Shown: one piece after another, positions 1 through 13,459 of the stretch
Numbering within the stretch: the stretch's first letter is position 1
Layout of the letters: the number at the start of each line of letters is the position of its first letter
Origin: Steromphala cineraria
Lineage: Eukaryota; Mollusca; Gastropoda; Trochida; Trochidae
Length of the DNA: 64,000 bases
NCBI GenBank assembly: GCA_916613615.1
Contig: OU744729.1
Coordinates: 66,326,790 to 66,390,789, forward strand
Reading direction: 5' to 3'
Program-made: the position numbers and the translations under genes
Notes under the pieces: generated by a model
What the model was told of the DNA's origin: nothing
The model's input: only the letters and a program-made list of their open reading frames with translations
Database searches by the model: none

Positions 1-3000
1 CTACACCTTTACGAACAATTTCTGCCCATTTTCAATCAAAATATTGAAAGTCATGTTTTTGATGAAAAATGCAAAGCCTATATCTGTATAACCTGAATTC
101 AGATTTTTCAATATACGTCAAAATAAAAGGTCTTAGAATTCAATTTGTGCGCATCTCTACATGCTCGCTACACCTTTACGAACAGTTTCTGCCCATTTTT
201 AATCAAAATTTTGAAAGTCATGTTTTTGGTGAAAAATGCAAAGCCTATATCTGTTAACCTGAATTCAGATTTTTCAATATATGTCAAAATAAAAGGTCTT
301 AGAAATCAATTTGTGCGTATCTCTACATGCTCGCTACACCTTTACGAACAGTTTCTGCCCATTTTTAATAAAAATTTTGAAAGTCATGTTTTTGGTAGAA
401 AATGCAGTGGATGTCTGTGTTGGGTTCTCTCCCTTGTTCAATTAACACTGGTCATTTTAAGTGAAAATAAAAGGTCTTAAAAATCAGTTTTTGCAAATCT
501 CTACATGCTTGCTACACCTTAAAGAACAGTTTCTATCCTTTTCAATCAAAATATTGAAAGTCATGTTTTTGATGAAAAATGCAAAGCCTATATCTGTATA
601 ACCTGAATTCAGATTTTTCAATATACGTCAAAATAAAAGGTCTTAGAAATCAATTTGTGAGCATCTCTACATGCTCGCTACACCTTTACGAACAGTTTCT
701 GCCCATTTTTAATAAAAATTTTGAAAGTCATGTTTTTGGTAGAAAATGCAGTGGATGTCTGTGTTGGGTTCTCTCCCTTGTTCAATTAACACTGGTCATT
801 TTATGTGAAAATAAAAGGTCTTAAAAATCAGTTTTTGCAAATCTCTACATGCTTGGTACACCTTAAAGAACAGTTTCTGCCCATTTTCAATCAAAATATT
901 GAAAGTTAGGTTTTTGATGAAAAATGCAAAGCCTATATCTGTATAACCTGAATTCAGATTTTTCAATATACGTCTAAATAAAAGGTCTTAGAAATCAATT
1001 TGTGCGCATCTCTACATGCTCGCTACACCTTTACGAACAGTTCTGCCCATTTTTAATCAAAATTATGAAAGTCATGTTTTTGGTGAAAAATGCAAAGCCT
1101 ATATCTGTATAACCTGAATTCAGATTTTTCAATATGCGTCAAAATAAAAGGTCTTAGAAATCAATTTGTGCGCATCTCTACATGCTCGCTACACCTTTAC
1201 GAACAGTTTCTGCCCATTTTTAATCAAAATTTTGAAAGTCATGTTTTTGGTAGAAAATGCAGTGGACGTCTGTGTAGGGTTCTCTCCCTTCTTCAATTAA
1301 CACTGGTCATTTTAAGTGAAAATAGAAGGTCTTAAAAATCAGTTTTTGCAAATCTCTATATGCTTGGTACACCTTAAAGAACAGTTTCTGCCCATTTTCA
1401 ATCAAAATATTGAAAGTCATGTTTTTGATGAAAAATGCAAAGCCTATATCTGTATAACCTGAATTCAGATTTTTCAATATACGTCAAAATAAAAGGTCTT
1501 AGAAATCAATTTGTGCGCATCTCTACATGCTCGCTACACCTTTACGAACAGTTTCTGCCCATTTTTAATCAAAATATTGAAAGTCATGTTTTTGATGAAA
1601 AATGCAAAGCCTATATCTGTATAACCTGAATTCAGATTTTTCAATATACGTCAAAATATAAGGTCTTAGAAATCAATTTGTGAGCATCTCTACATGCTCG
1701 ATACACCTTTACGAACAATTTCTGCCCATTTTTAATCAAAATTTTGAAAGTCATGTTTTTGGTAGAAAATGCAGTGGATGTCTATGTAGGGTTCTCTCCC
1801 TTGTTCAATTAACACTGGTCATTTTAAGTGAAAATAAAAGGTCTTAAAAATCAGTTTTTGCAAATCTCTACATGCTTGGTACACCTTAAAGAACAGTTTC
1901 TGCCCATTTTCAATCAATATTGATAGTCATGTTTTTGATGAAAAATGCAAAGCCTATATCTGTGTAACCTGAATTCAGATTTTTCAATATACGTCAAAAT
2001 AAAAGGTCTTAGAATTCAATTTGTGCGCATCTCTACATGCTCACTACACCTTTACGAACAGTTTCTGCCCATTTTTAATCAAAATTTTGAAAGTCATGTT
2101 TTTGGTGAAAAATGCAAAGCCTATATCTGTATAAGCTGAATTCAGATTTTTCAATATACGTCAAAATAAAAGGTCTTAGAAATCAATTTGTGCGCATCTC
2201 TACATGCTCGCTACACCTTTACGAACAGTTTCTGCCCATTTTTAATCAAAATTTTGAAAGTCATGTTTTTGGTAGAAAATGCAGTGGATGTCTGTGTAGG
2301 GTTCTCTCCCTTGTTCAATTAACACTGGTCATTTTAAGTGAATTTAAAGGTCTTAAAAATCAGTTTTTGCAAATCTCTACATGCTTGGTACACCTTTAAG
2401 AACAGTTTCTGCCCATTTTCAATCAAAATATTGAAAGTTATGTCTTTGATGAAAAATGCAAAGCCTATATCTGTATAACATGAATTCAGATTTTTCAATA
2501 TACGTCTAAATAAAAGGTCTTAGAAATCAATTTGGGCGCAACTCTACATGTTTGCTACACCTTTACGAACAGTTTCTGCCCATTTTTAATCAAAATTTTG
2601 AAAGTCATGTTTTTGGTAGAAAATGCAGTGGATGTCTGTGTAGGGTTCTCTCCCTTGTTCAATTAACACTGGTCATTTTAAGTGAAAATAAAAGGTCTTA
2701 AAAATCAGTTTTTGCAAATCTCTATATGCTTGGTACACCTTAAAGAACAGTTTCTGCCCATTTTCATTTAAAATATTGAAAGTTATGTCTTTGATGAAAA
2801 ATGCAAAGCCTATATCTGTATAACATGAATTCAGATTTTTCAATATACGTCTAAATAAAAGGTCTTAGAAATCAATTTGTGCGCATCTCTACATGCTCGC
2901 TACACATTTACGAACAGTTTCTGCCCATTTTTAATCAAAATTTTGAAAGTCATGTTTTTGGTAGAAAATGCAGTGGATGTCTGTGTAGGGTTCTCTCCCT

Positions 3001-3660
3001 TGTTCAATTAACACTGGTCATTTTAAGTGAAAATAAAAGGTCTTAAAAATCAGTTTTTGCAAATCTCTACATGCTTGGTACACCTTTACGAACAGTTTCT
3101 GCCCATTTTCAATCAAAATATTGAAAGTCATGTTTTTGATGAAAAATGCAAGTGAAATATAAGGTCTTAAAAATCAGTTTTTGCAAATCTCTACATGCTT
3201 GGTACACCTTTAAGAACAGTTTCTGCCCATTTTCAATCAAAATATTGAAAGTCATGTTTTTGATGAAAATTCAAAGCCTATATCTGTAAAACCTGAATAC
3301 ATATTTTTCAATATACGTCAAAATAAAAGGGTCTTGGAAATCAATTTGTGCACATCTCTACATACTCGCTACACCTTTACCAACAGTTTCTGCCCATTTT
3401 TAATCAAAATTTTGAAAGTCATGTTTTTGGTGAAAAATGCAAAGCCTATATCTGTATAACCTGAATTCAGATTTTTCAATATACGTCAAAATAAAAGGTC
3501 TTAGAAATCAATTTTTGCGCATCTCTACATGCTCGCTACACCTTTACGAACAGTTTCTGCCCATTTTTAATCAAAATTTTGAAAGTCATGTTTTTGGTAG
3601 AAAATGCAATGAATGTCTGTGTAGGGTTCTCTCCCTTGTTCAATTAACACTGGTCATTTT
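1..3660 (+). repeat. A/B satellite array, forward orientation
   Basis: Tandem array of 167-bp A and 178-bp B monomers, in the opposite orientation to every other array in the window. B units are recognised by their private block containing AACACTGGTCATTTTAAG, near 444, 788, 1299, 1811, 2321, 2664, 3009 and 3645. Spacings are mostly about 345 or 510-512 bp, so units are B+A or B+A+A. The last interval (about 636 bp) is irregular and includes a deleted monomer near 3140-3170. The array enters the window already in progress and ends at the inversion junction at 3656-3660. Copies here carry more small indels and substitutions than those of the inverted arrays. Confidence 0.95.
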
Positions 3661-3685
3661 GATTGAAAATGGGCAGAAACTGTTC
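3640..3685. other. Satellite inversion junction with microhomology
   Basis: A forward B monomer runs up to GGTCATTTT and continues directly as GATTGAAAATGGGCAG, which belongs to a monomer in the opposite orientation. The shared ATTTT (3656-3660) fits both sides, so the breakpoint cannot be placed more finely than these five bases. No foreign sequence is present at the junction. Left of here the satellite reads forward; right of here it reads reverse for at least 60 kb. Confidence 0.9.
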
Positions 3686-6600
3686 TTAAAGGTGTACCAA
3701 GCATATAGAAATTTGCAAAAACTGATTTTTAAGACCTTCTATTTTCACTTAAAATGACCAGTGTTAATTGAACAAGGGAGAGAACCCTACACAGACATCC
3801 ACTGCATTTTCTACCAAAAACATGACTTTCAAAATTTTGATTAAAAATGGGCAGAAACTGTTCGTAAAGGTGTAGCGAGCATGTAGAGATGCGCACAAAT
3901 TGAATTCTAAGACCTTTTATTTTGACGCATATTGAAAAATCTGAATTCAGGTTATACAGATATAGGCTTTGCATTTTTCATCAAAAACATAACTTTCAAT
4001 ATTTTGATTGAAAATGGGCAGAAACTGTTCTTTAAGGTGTACCAAGCATGTAGAGATTTGCAAAAACTGATTTTTAAGACCTTTTATTTTCACTTATAAT
4101 GACCAGTGTTAATTGAACAAGGGAGAGAACCCTACACAGACATCCACTGCATTTTCTACCAAAAACATGACTTTCAAAATTTTGATTAAAAATGGGCAGA
4201 AACTGTTCGTATAGGTGTAGCGAGCATGTAGAGATGCTCACAAATTGATTTCTAAGACCTTTTATTTTGACGTATATTGAAAAATCTGAATTCAGGTTAT
4301 ACAGATATAGGCTTTGCATTTTTCACCAAAAACATGACTTTCAAAATTTGGATTAAAAATGGGCAGAAACTGTTCGAAAAGGTGTAGCGAGCATGTAGAG
4401 ATGTGCACAAATTAATTTCTAAGACCTTTTATTTGACGTATATTGAAAAATATGTTTTCAGGTTTTACAGATATAGGCTTTGCATTTTTCATCAAAAACA
4501 TGACTTTCAATATTTTGATTGAAAATGGGCAGAAACTGTTCTTAAAGATGTACCAAGCATGTAGAGATTTGCAAAAACTGATTTTTAAGACCTTCTATTT
4601 TCACTTAAAATGACCAGTGTTAATTGAACAAGGGAGAGAACCCTACACAGACATCCACTGCATTTTCTACCAAAAACATGACTTTCAAAATTTTGATTAA
4701 AAATGGGCAGAAACTGTTCGTAAAGGTGTAGCGAGCATGTAGAGATGCGCACAAATTGATTTCTAAGACCTTTTATTTTGACGGATATTGAAAAATCTGA
4801 ATTCAGGTTATACAGATATAGGCTTTGCATTTTTAATCAAAAACATGACTTTTAATATTTTGATTGAAAATGGGCAGAAACTGTTCTTTAAGGTGTACCA
4901 AGCATGTAGAGATTTGCAAAAACTGATTTTTAAGTCCTTTTATTTTCACTTAAAATGACCAGTGTTAATTGAACAAGGGAGAGAACCCTACACAGACATC
5001 CACTGCATTTTCTACCAAAAACATGACTTTCAAAATTTTGATTAAAAATGGGCAGAAACTGTTCGTAAAGGTGTAGTGAGCATGTAGAGATGCGCACAAA
5101 TTGATTTCTAAGACCTTTTATTTTGACGTATATTGAAAAATCTGAATTCAGGTTATACAGATATAGGCTTTGCATTTTTCACCAAAAACATGACTTTCAA
5201 AGTTTTGATTAAAAATGGGCAGAAACTGTTCGTAAAGGTGTAGCGAGCATGTAGAGATGTGCACAAATTGATTTCTAAGACCTTTTATTTTGATGTATAT
5301 TGAAAAATCTGAATTCATGTTATACAGATATAGGCTTTGCATTTTTCACCAAAAACATGACTTTCAAAATTTTGATTAAAAATGGGCCGAAATTGTTCGT
5401 AAAGATGTAGCGAGCATGTAGAGATGTGCAGAAATTGATTTCTAAGACCTTTTATTTTGATGTATATTGAAAAATCTGAATTCATGTTATACAGATATAG
5501 GCTTTGCATTTTTCACCAAAAACATGACTTTCAAAATTTTGATTAAAAATGGGCAGAAACTGTTCGTAAAGGTGTAGCGAGCATGTAGAGATGTGCACAA
5601 ATTGATTTCTAAGACCTTTTATTTTGACGTATATTGAAAAATATGTATTCAGGTTTTACAGATATAGGCTTTGCATTTTTCATCAAAAACATGACTTTCA
5701 ATATTTTGATTGAAAATGTACAGAAACTGTTCTTAAAGGTGTACCAAGCATGTAGAGATTTGCAAAAACTGATTTTTAAGTCCTTTTATTTTCACTTAAA
5801 ATGACCAGTGTTAATTGAACAAGGGAGAGAACCCTACACAGACATCCACTGCATTTTCTACCAAAAACATGACTTTCAAAATTTTGATTAAAAATGGGCA
5901 GAAACTGTTCGTAAAGGTGTAGTGAGCATGTAGAGATGCGCACAAATTGATTTCTAAGACCTTTTATTTTGACGTATATTGAAAAATCTGAATTCAGGTT
6001 ATACAGATATAGGCTTTGCATTTTTCACCAAAAACATGACTTTCAAAATTTTGATTAAAAATGGGCAGAAACTGTTCGTAAAGGTGTAGCGAGCATGTAG
6101 AGATGCGCACAAATTGATTTCTAAGACCTTTTATTTTGACGTATATTGAAAAATCTGAATTCATGTTATACAGATATAGGCTTTGCATTTTTCACCAAAA
6201 ACATGACTTTCAAAATTTTGATTAAAAATGGGCAGAAACTGTTCGTAAAGGTGTAGCGAGCATGTAGAGATGTGCACAAATTGATTTCTAAGACCTTTTA
6301 TTTTGATGTATATTGAAAAATCTGAATTCAGGTTATACAGATATAGGCTTTGCATTTTTCACCAAAAACATGACTTTCAAAATTTTGATTAAAAATGGGC
6401 AGAAACTGTTCGTAAAGGTGTAGCGAGCATGTAGAGATGTGCACAAATTGATTTCTAAGACCTTTTATTTTGACGTATATTGAAAAATATGTATTCAGGT
6501 TTAACAGATATAGGCTTTGCATTTTTCATCAAAAACATGACTTTCAATATTTTGATTGAAAATGGGCAGAAACTGTTCTTTAAGGTGTACCAAGCATGTA

Positions 6601-9600
6601 GAGATTTGCAAAAACTGATTTTTAAGACCTTCTATTTTCACTTAAAATGACCAGTGTTAATTGAACAAGGGAGAGAACCCTACACAGACATCCACTGCAT
6701 TTTCTACAAAAAACATGACTTTCAAAATTTTTATTAAAAATGTGCAGAAACTGTTCGTAAAGGTGTAGCGAGCATGTAGAGATGCGCACAAATTGATTTC
6801 TAAGACCTTTTATTTAGACGTATATTGAAAAATCTGAATTCAGGTTATACAGATATAGGCTTTGCATTTTTCATCAAAAACATGACTTTCAATATTTTGA
6901 TTGAAAATGGGCAGAAACTGTTCTTTAAGGTGTACCAAGCATGTAGAGATTTCCAAAAACTGATTTTAAGACCTTTTATTTTCACTTAAAATGACCAGTG
7001 TTAATTGAACAAGGGAGAGAACCCTACACAGACATCCACTGCATTTTCTACCAAAAACATGACTTTCAAAATTTTGATTAAAAATGGGCAGAAACTGTTC
7101 GTAAAGGTGTAGCTAGCATGTAGAGATGCGCACAAATTGATTTCTAAGACCTTTTATTTTGATGTATATTGAAAAATCTGAATTCAGGTTATACAGATAT
7201 AGGCTTTGCATTTTTCATCAAAAACATGACTTTCAATATTTTTATTAAAAATGGGCAGAAACTGTTCGTAAAGGTGTAGCGAGCATGTAGAGATGCGCAC
7301 AAATTGATTTCTAAGACCTTTTATTTTGACGTATATTGAAAAATCTGAATTCAGGTTATACAGATATAGGCTTTGCATTTTTCACCAAAAACATGACTTT
7401 CAAAATTTTGATTAAAAATGGGCAGAAACTGTTCGTAAAGGTGTAGCGAGCATGTAGAGATGTGCACAAATTGATTTCTAAGACCTTTTATTTTGACGGA
7501 TATTGAAAAATATGTTTTCAGGTTTTACAGATATAGGCTTTGCATTTTTCATCAAAAACATGACTTTCAATATTTTGATTGAAAATGGGCAGAAACTGTT
7601 CTTAAAGGTGTACCAAGCATGTAGAGATTTCCAAAAACTGATTTTTAAGACCTTCTATTTTCACTTAAAATGACCAGTGTTAATTGAACAAGGGAGAGAA
7701 CCCTACACAGACATCCACTGCATTTTCTACCAAAAACATGACTTTCAAAATTTTGATTAAAAATGGGCAGAAACTGTTCCTAAAGGTGAAGCGAGCATGT
7801 AGAGATGCGCACAAATTGATTTCTAAGACCTTTTATTTAGACGTATATTGAAAAATGTGAATTCAGGTTATACAGATATAGGCTTTGCATTTTTCATCAA
7901 AAACATGACTTTCAATACTTTGATTGAAAATGGGCAGAAACTGTTCTTTAAGATGTACCAAGCATTTAGAGATTTGCAAAAACTGATTTCTAAGACCTTT
8001 TATTTTGATGTATATTGAAAAATCTGAATTCATGTTATACAGATATAGGCTTTGCATTTTTCACCAAAAACATGACTTTCAAAATTTTGATTAAAAATGG
8101 GCAGAAACTGTTTGTAAAGGTGTAGCGAGCATGTAGAGATTTGCAAAAACTGATTTTTAAGACCTTCTATTTTCACTTAAAATGACCAGTGTTAATTGAA
8201 CAAGGGAGAGAACCCTACACAGACATCCACTGCATTTTCTACCAAAAACATGACTTTCAAAATTTTGATTAAAAATGGGCAGAAACTGTTCGTAAAGGTG
8301 TAGCGAGCATGTAGAGATGCGCACAAATTGATTTCTAAGACCTTTTATTTTGATGTATATTGAAAAATCTGAATTCAGGTTATACAGATATAGGCTTTGC
8401 ATTTTTCATCAAAAACATGACTTTCAATATTTTGATTGAAAATGGGCAGAAACTGTTCGTAAAGGTGTAGCGAGCATGTAGAGATGCGCACAAATTGATT
8501 TCTAAGACCTTTTATTTTGACGTATATTGAAAAATCTGAATTCATGTTATACAGATATAGGCTTTGCATTTTTCACCAAAAACATGACTTTCAAAATTTT
8601 GATTAAAAATGGGCAGAAACTGTTCGTAAAGGTGTAGCGAGCATGTAGAGATGTGCACAAATTGATTTCTAAGACCTTTTATTTTGATGTATATTGAAAA
8701 ATCTGAATTCATGTTATACAGATATAGGCTTTGCATTTTTCACCAAAAACATGACTTTCAAAATTTTGATTAAAAATGGGCAGAAACTGTTCGTAAAGGT
8801 GTAGCGAGCATGTAGAGATGTGCACAAATTGATTTCTAAGACCTTTTATTTTGACGTATATTGAAAAATATGTATTCAGGTTTTACAGATATAGGCTTTG
8901 CATTTTTCATCAAAAACATGACTTTCAAAATTTTGATTGAAAATGGGCAGAAACTGTTCTTTAAGGTGTACCAAGCATGTAGAGATTTGCAAAAACTGAT
9001 TTTTAAGACCTTCTATTTTCACTTAAAATGACCAGTGTTAATTGAACAAGGGAGAGAACCCTACACAGACATCCACTGCATTTTCTACCAAAAACATGAC
9101 TTTCAAAATTTTGATTAAAAATGGGCAGAAACTGTTCGTAAAGGTGTAGCGAGCATGTAGAGATGCGCACAAATTGATTTCTAAGACCTTTTATTTTGAC
9201 GTATATTGAAAAATCTGAATTCAGGTTATACAGATATAGGCTTTGCATTTTTCATCAAAAACATGACTTTCAATATTTTGATTGAAAATGGGCAGAAACT
9301 GTTCTTTAAGGTGTACCAAGCATGTAGAGTTTTGATTTTTAATTCCTTTTATTTTCACTTAAAATGACCAGTGTTAATTGAACAAGGGAGAGAACCCTAC
9401 ACAGACATCCACTGCATTTTCTACCAAAAACATGACTTTCAAAATTTTGATTAAAAATGGGCAGAAACTGTTCGTAAAGGTGTAGCGAGCATGTAGAGAT
9501 GTGCACAAATTGATTTCTAAGACCTTTTATTTTGACGTATATTGAAAAATATGTATTCAGGTTATACAGATATAGGCTTTGCATTTTTCATCAAAAACAT

Positions 9601-10195
9601 GACTTGCAATATTTTGATTGAAAATGGGCAGAAACTGTTCTTAAAGGTGTACCAAGCATGTAGAGATTTGCAAAAACTGATTTTTAAGACCTTCTATTTT
9701 CACTTAAAATGACAAGTGTTTATTGAACAAGGGAGAGAACCCTACACAGACATCCACTGCATTTTCTACCAAAAACATGACTTTCAAAATTTTGATTAAA
9801 AATGGGCAGAAACTTTTTGTAAAGGTGTAGCGAGCATGTAGAGATGCGCACAAATTGATTTCTAAGACCTTTTATTTAGACGTATATTGAAAAATCTGAA
9901 TTCAGGTTATACAGATATAGGCTTTGCATTTTTCACCAAAAACATGACTTTCAAAATTTTGATTAAAAATGGGCAGAAACTGTTCGTAAAGTCGTAACGA
10001 CCATGTAGAGATGCGCACAAATTGATTTCTAAGACCTTTTATTTTGACGTATATTGAAAAATCTGAATTCAGGTTATACAGATATAGGCTTTGCATTTTT
10101 CATCAAAAACATGACTTTCAATATTTTGATTGAAAATGGGCAGAAACTGTTCTTTAAGGTGTACCAAGCATGTAGAGATTTGCAAAAACTGATTT

Positions 10196-11670
10196 TTAAG
10201 ACCTTTTATTTTCACTTAAAATGACCAGTGTTAATTGAACAAGGGAGAGAACCCTACACAGACATCCACTGCATTTTCTACCAAAAACATGACTTTCAAA
10301 ATTTTGATTAAAAATGGGCAGAAACTGTTCGTAAAGGTGAAGCGAGCATGTAGTGATGCGCACAAATTGATTTCTAAGACCTTTTATTTTGACGTATATT
10401 GAAAAATCTGAATTCAGGTTATACAGATATAGGCTTTGCATTTTTCATCAAAAACATGACTTTCAAAATTTTGATTAAAAATGGGCAGAAACTGTTCGTA
10501 AAGGTGTAGCGAGCATGTAGAGATTTGCACAAATTGATTTCTAAGACCTTTTATTTTGACGTATATTGAAAAATCTGAATTCAGGTTATACAGATATAGG
10601 CTTTGCATTTTTCACCAAAAACATGACTTTCAAAATTTTGATTAAAAATGGGCAGAAACTGTTCGTAAAGGTGTAGCGAGCATGTAGAGATGTGCACAAA
10701 TTGATTTCTAAGACCTTTTATTTTGACGTATATTGAAAAATCTGAATTCAGGTTATACAGATATAGGCTTTGCATTTTTCATCAAAAACATGACTTTCTA
10801 AATTTTGATTAAAAATGGGCAGAAACTGTTCGTAAAGGTGTAGCGAGCATGTAGAGATGCGCACAAATTGAATTCAGGTTATACAGATATAGGCTTTGCA
10901 TTTTTCACCAAAAACGTGACTTTCAAAATTTTGATTAAAAATGGGCAGAAACTGTTCGTAAAGCTGTAGCGAGCATGTAGAGATGCGCACAAATTGATTT
11001 CTAAGACCTTTTATTTTGACTTATATTGAAAAATCTGAATTTAGGTTATACAGATATAGGCTTTGCATTTTTCACCAAAAACGTGAATTTCAAAATTTTG
11101 ATTAAAAATGGGCAGAAACTGTTCGTAAAGGTGTAGCGAGCATGTAGAGATGCGCACAAATTGATTTCTAAGACCTTTTATTTTGACGTATATTGAAAAA
11201 TCTGAATTCAGGTTATACAGATATAGGCTTTGCATTTTTCACCAAAAACATGACTTTCAAAATTTTGATTAAAAATGGGCAGAAACTGTTCGTAAAGGTG
11301 TAGCGAGCATATAGAGATGTGCACAAATTGATTTCTAAGACCTTTAATTTTGACGTATATTGAAAAAATCTGAATTCAGGTTATACAGATATAGGCTTTG
11401 CATTTTTCATCAAAAACATGACTTTCAAAATTTTGATTAAAAATGGGCAGAAACTGTTCGTAAAGGTGTAGCGAGCATGTAGAGATGTGCACAAATTGAT
11501 TTCTAAGACCTTTTATTTTGACGGATATTGAAAAATATGTTTTCAGGTTATACAGATATAGGCTTTGCATTTTTCATAAAAAACATGACTTGCAATATTT
11601 TGATTGAAAATGGGCAGAAACTGTTCTTAAAGGTGTACCAAGCATGTAGAGATTTGCAAAAACTGATTTT
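10196..11670 (-). repeat. Longest A-only run: B followed by about eight A monomers
   Basis: No B-specific block occurs between the B units at 10196 and 11670, a distance of about 1474 bp. Eight A monomers plus one B would be 1514 bp. The missing ~40 bp is a deletion near 10870, where CACAAATTG runs straight into AATTCAGGTTATACAG and removes the middle of one A monomer. Confidence 0.8.
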
Positions 11671-13015
11671 TAAGACCTTCTATTTTCACTTAAAATGACC
11701 AGTGTTAATTGAACAAGGGAGAGAACCCTACACAGACATCCACTGCATTTTCTTCCAAAAACATGAGTTTCAAAATTTTGATTAAAAATGGGCAGAAACT
11801 TTTTGTAAAGGTGTAGCGAGCATGTAGAGATGCGCACAAATTGATTTCTAAGACCTTTTATTTAGACGTATATTGAAAAATCTGAATTCAGGTTATACAG
11901 ATATAGGCTTTGCATTTTTCATCAAAAACATGACTTTCAATATTTTGATTGAAAATGGGCAGAAACTGTTCTTTAAGGTGTACCAAGCATGTAGAGATTT
12001 GCAAAAACTGATTTTTAAGACCTTTTATTTTCACTTAAAATGACCAGTGTTAATTGAACAAGGGAGAGAACCCTACACAGACATCCACTGCATTTTCTAC
12101 CAAAAACATGACTTTCAAAATTTTGATTAAAAATGGGCAGAAACTGTTCGTAAAGGTGTAGCGAGCATATAGAGATGTGCACAAATTGATTTCTAAGACC
12201 TTTAATTTTGACGTATATTGAAAAAATCTGAATTCAGGTTATACAGATATAGGCTTTGCATTTTTCATCAAAAACATGACTTTCAAAATTTTGATTAAAA
12301 ATGGGCAGAAACTGTTCTTTAAGGTGTAGCGAGCATGTAGAGATGTGCACAAATTGATTTCTAAGACCTTTTATTTTGACGGATATTGAAAAATATGTAT
12401 TCAGGTTATACAGATATAGGCTTTGCATTTTTCATAAAAAACATGACTTGCAATATTTTGATTGAAAATGGGCAGAAACTGTTCTTAAAGGTGTACCAAG
12501 CATGTAGAGATTTGCAAAAACTGATTTTTAAGACCTTCTATTTTCACTTAAAATGACCAGTGTTAATTGAACAAGGGAGAGAACCCTACACAGACATCCA
12601 CTGCATTTTCTACCAAAAACATGAGTTTCAAAATTTTGATTAAAAATGGGCAGAAACTTTTTGTAAAGGTGTAGCGAGCATGTAGAGATGCGCACAAATT
12701 GATTTCTAAGACCTTTTATTTAGACGTATATTGAAAAATCTGAATTCAGGTTATACAGATATAGGCTTTGCATTTTTCATCAAAAACATGACTTTCAATA
12801 TTTTGATTGAAAATGGGCAGAAACTGTTCTTTAAGGTGTACCAAGCATGTAGAGATTTGCAAAAACTGATTTTTAAGACCTTTTATTTTCACTTAAAATG
12901 ACCAGTGTTAATTGAACAAGGGAGAGAACCCTACACAGACATCCACTGCATTTTCTACCAAAAACATGACTTTCAAAATTTTGATTAAAAATGGGCAGAA
13001 ACTGTTCGTAAAGGT
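11300..13015 (-). repeat. Tandem duplication, period 858 bp
   Basis: Two adjacent segments share private variants 858 bp apart: GCATATAGAGATGTGCAC (about 11308 and 12166), CCTTTAATTTTGACG (about 11341 and 12199), an extra A in TTGAAAAAATCTG, and TTCATAAAAAACATGACTTG (about 11573 and 12431). Each segment holds two B and three A monomers, one of them with an extra base. The combination of rare variants shows recent duplication of the whole block. Confidence 0.85.
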
Positions 13016-13114
13016 GTAGCGAGCATGTAGAGATGTGCACAAATTGATTTCTAAGACCTTTTATTTTGACGTATATTGAAAAATCTGAATTCAGGTTATA
13101 CAGATATAGGCTTT

Positions 13115-13292
13115 GCATTTTTCATCAAAAACATGACTTTCAATATTTTGATTGAAAATGGGCAGAAACTGTTCTTTAAGGTGTACCAAGCATGTAGAGA
13201 TTTGCAAAAACTGATTTTTAAGACCTTTTATTTTCACTTAAAATGACCAGTGTTAATTGAACAAGGGAGAGAACCCTACACAGACATCCACT
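13115..13292 (-). repeat. B monomer, exemplar (178 bp)
   Basis: A clean copy. On the plus strand it starts GCATTTTTCATCAAAAACAT, carries TTGATTGAAAATGGGCAG and TACCAAGCATGTAGAGATTT, and ends with the B-only block of about 58 bp from CACTTAAAATGACCAGTG to CAGACATCCACT. The B-only block contains a short inverted repeat, AGGG-AGAGAA-CCCT, conserved in nearly all copies. The first ~120 bp align with the A monomer; the last 58 bp do not. Confidence 0.9.
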
Positions 13293-13459
13293 GCATTTTC
13301 TACCAAAAACATGACTTTCAAAATTTTGATTAAAAATGGGCAGAAACTGTTCGTAAAGGTGTAGCGAGCATGTAGAGATGCGCACAAATTGATTTCTAAG
13401 ACCTTTTATTTTGACGTATATTGAAAAATCTGAATTCAGGTTATACAGATATAGGCTTT
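13293..13459 (-). repeat. A' monomer, exemplar (167 bp, B-adjacent variant)
   Basis: The A monomer directly after a B starts GCATTTTCTACCAAAAAC on the plus strand instead of GCATTTTTCACC or GCATTTTTCATC. This start is found after essentially every B in the window and almost nowhere else, so it marks the B/A border. The remainder is a standard A: TTGATTAAAAATGGGCAG, TAGCGAGCATGTAGAGATG, then the A-only 47-bp end containing TGAATTCAGGTTATACAGAT. Confidence 0.9.
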
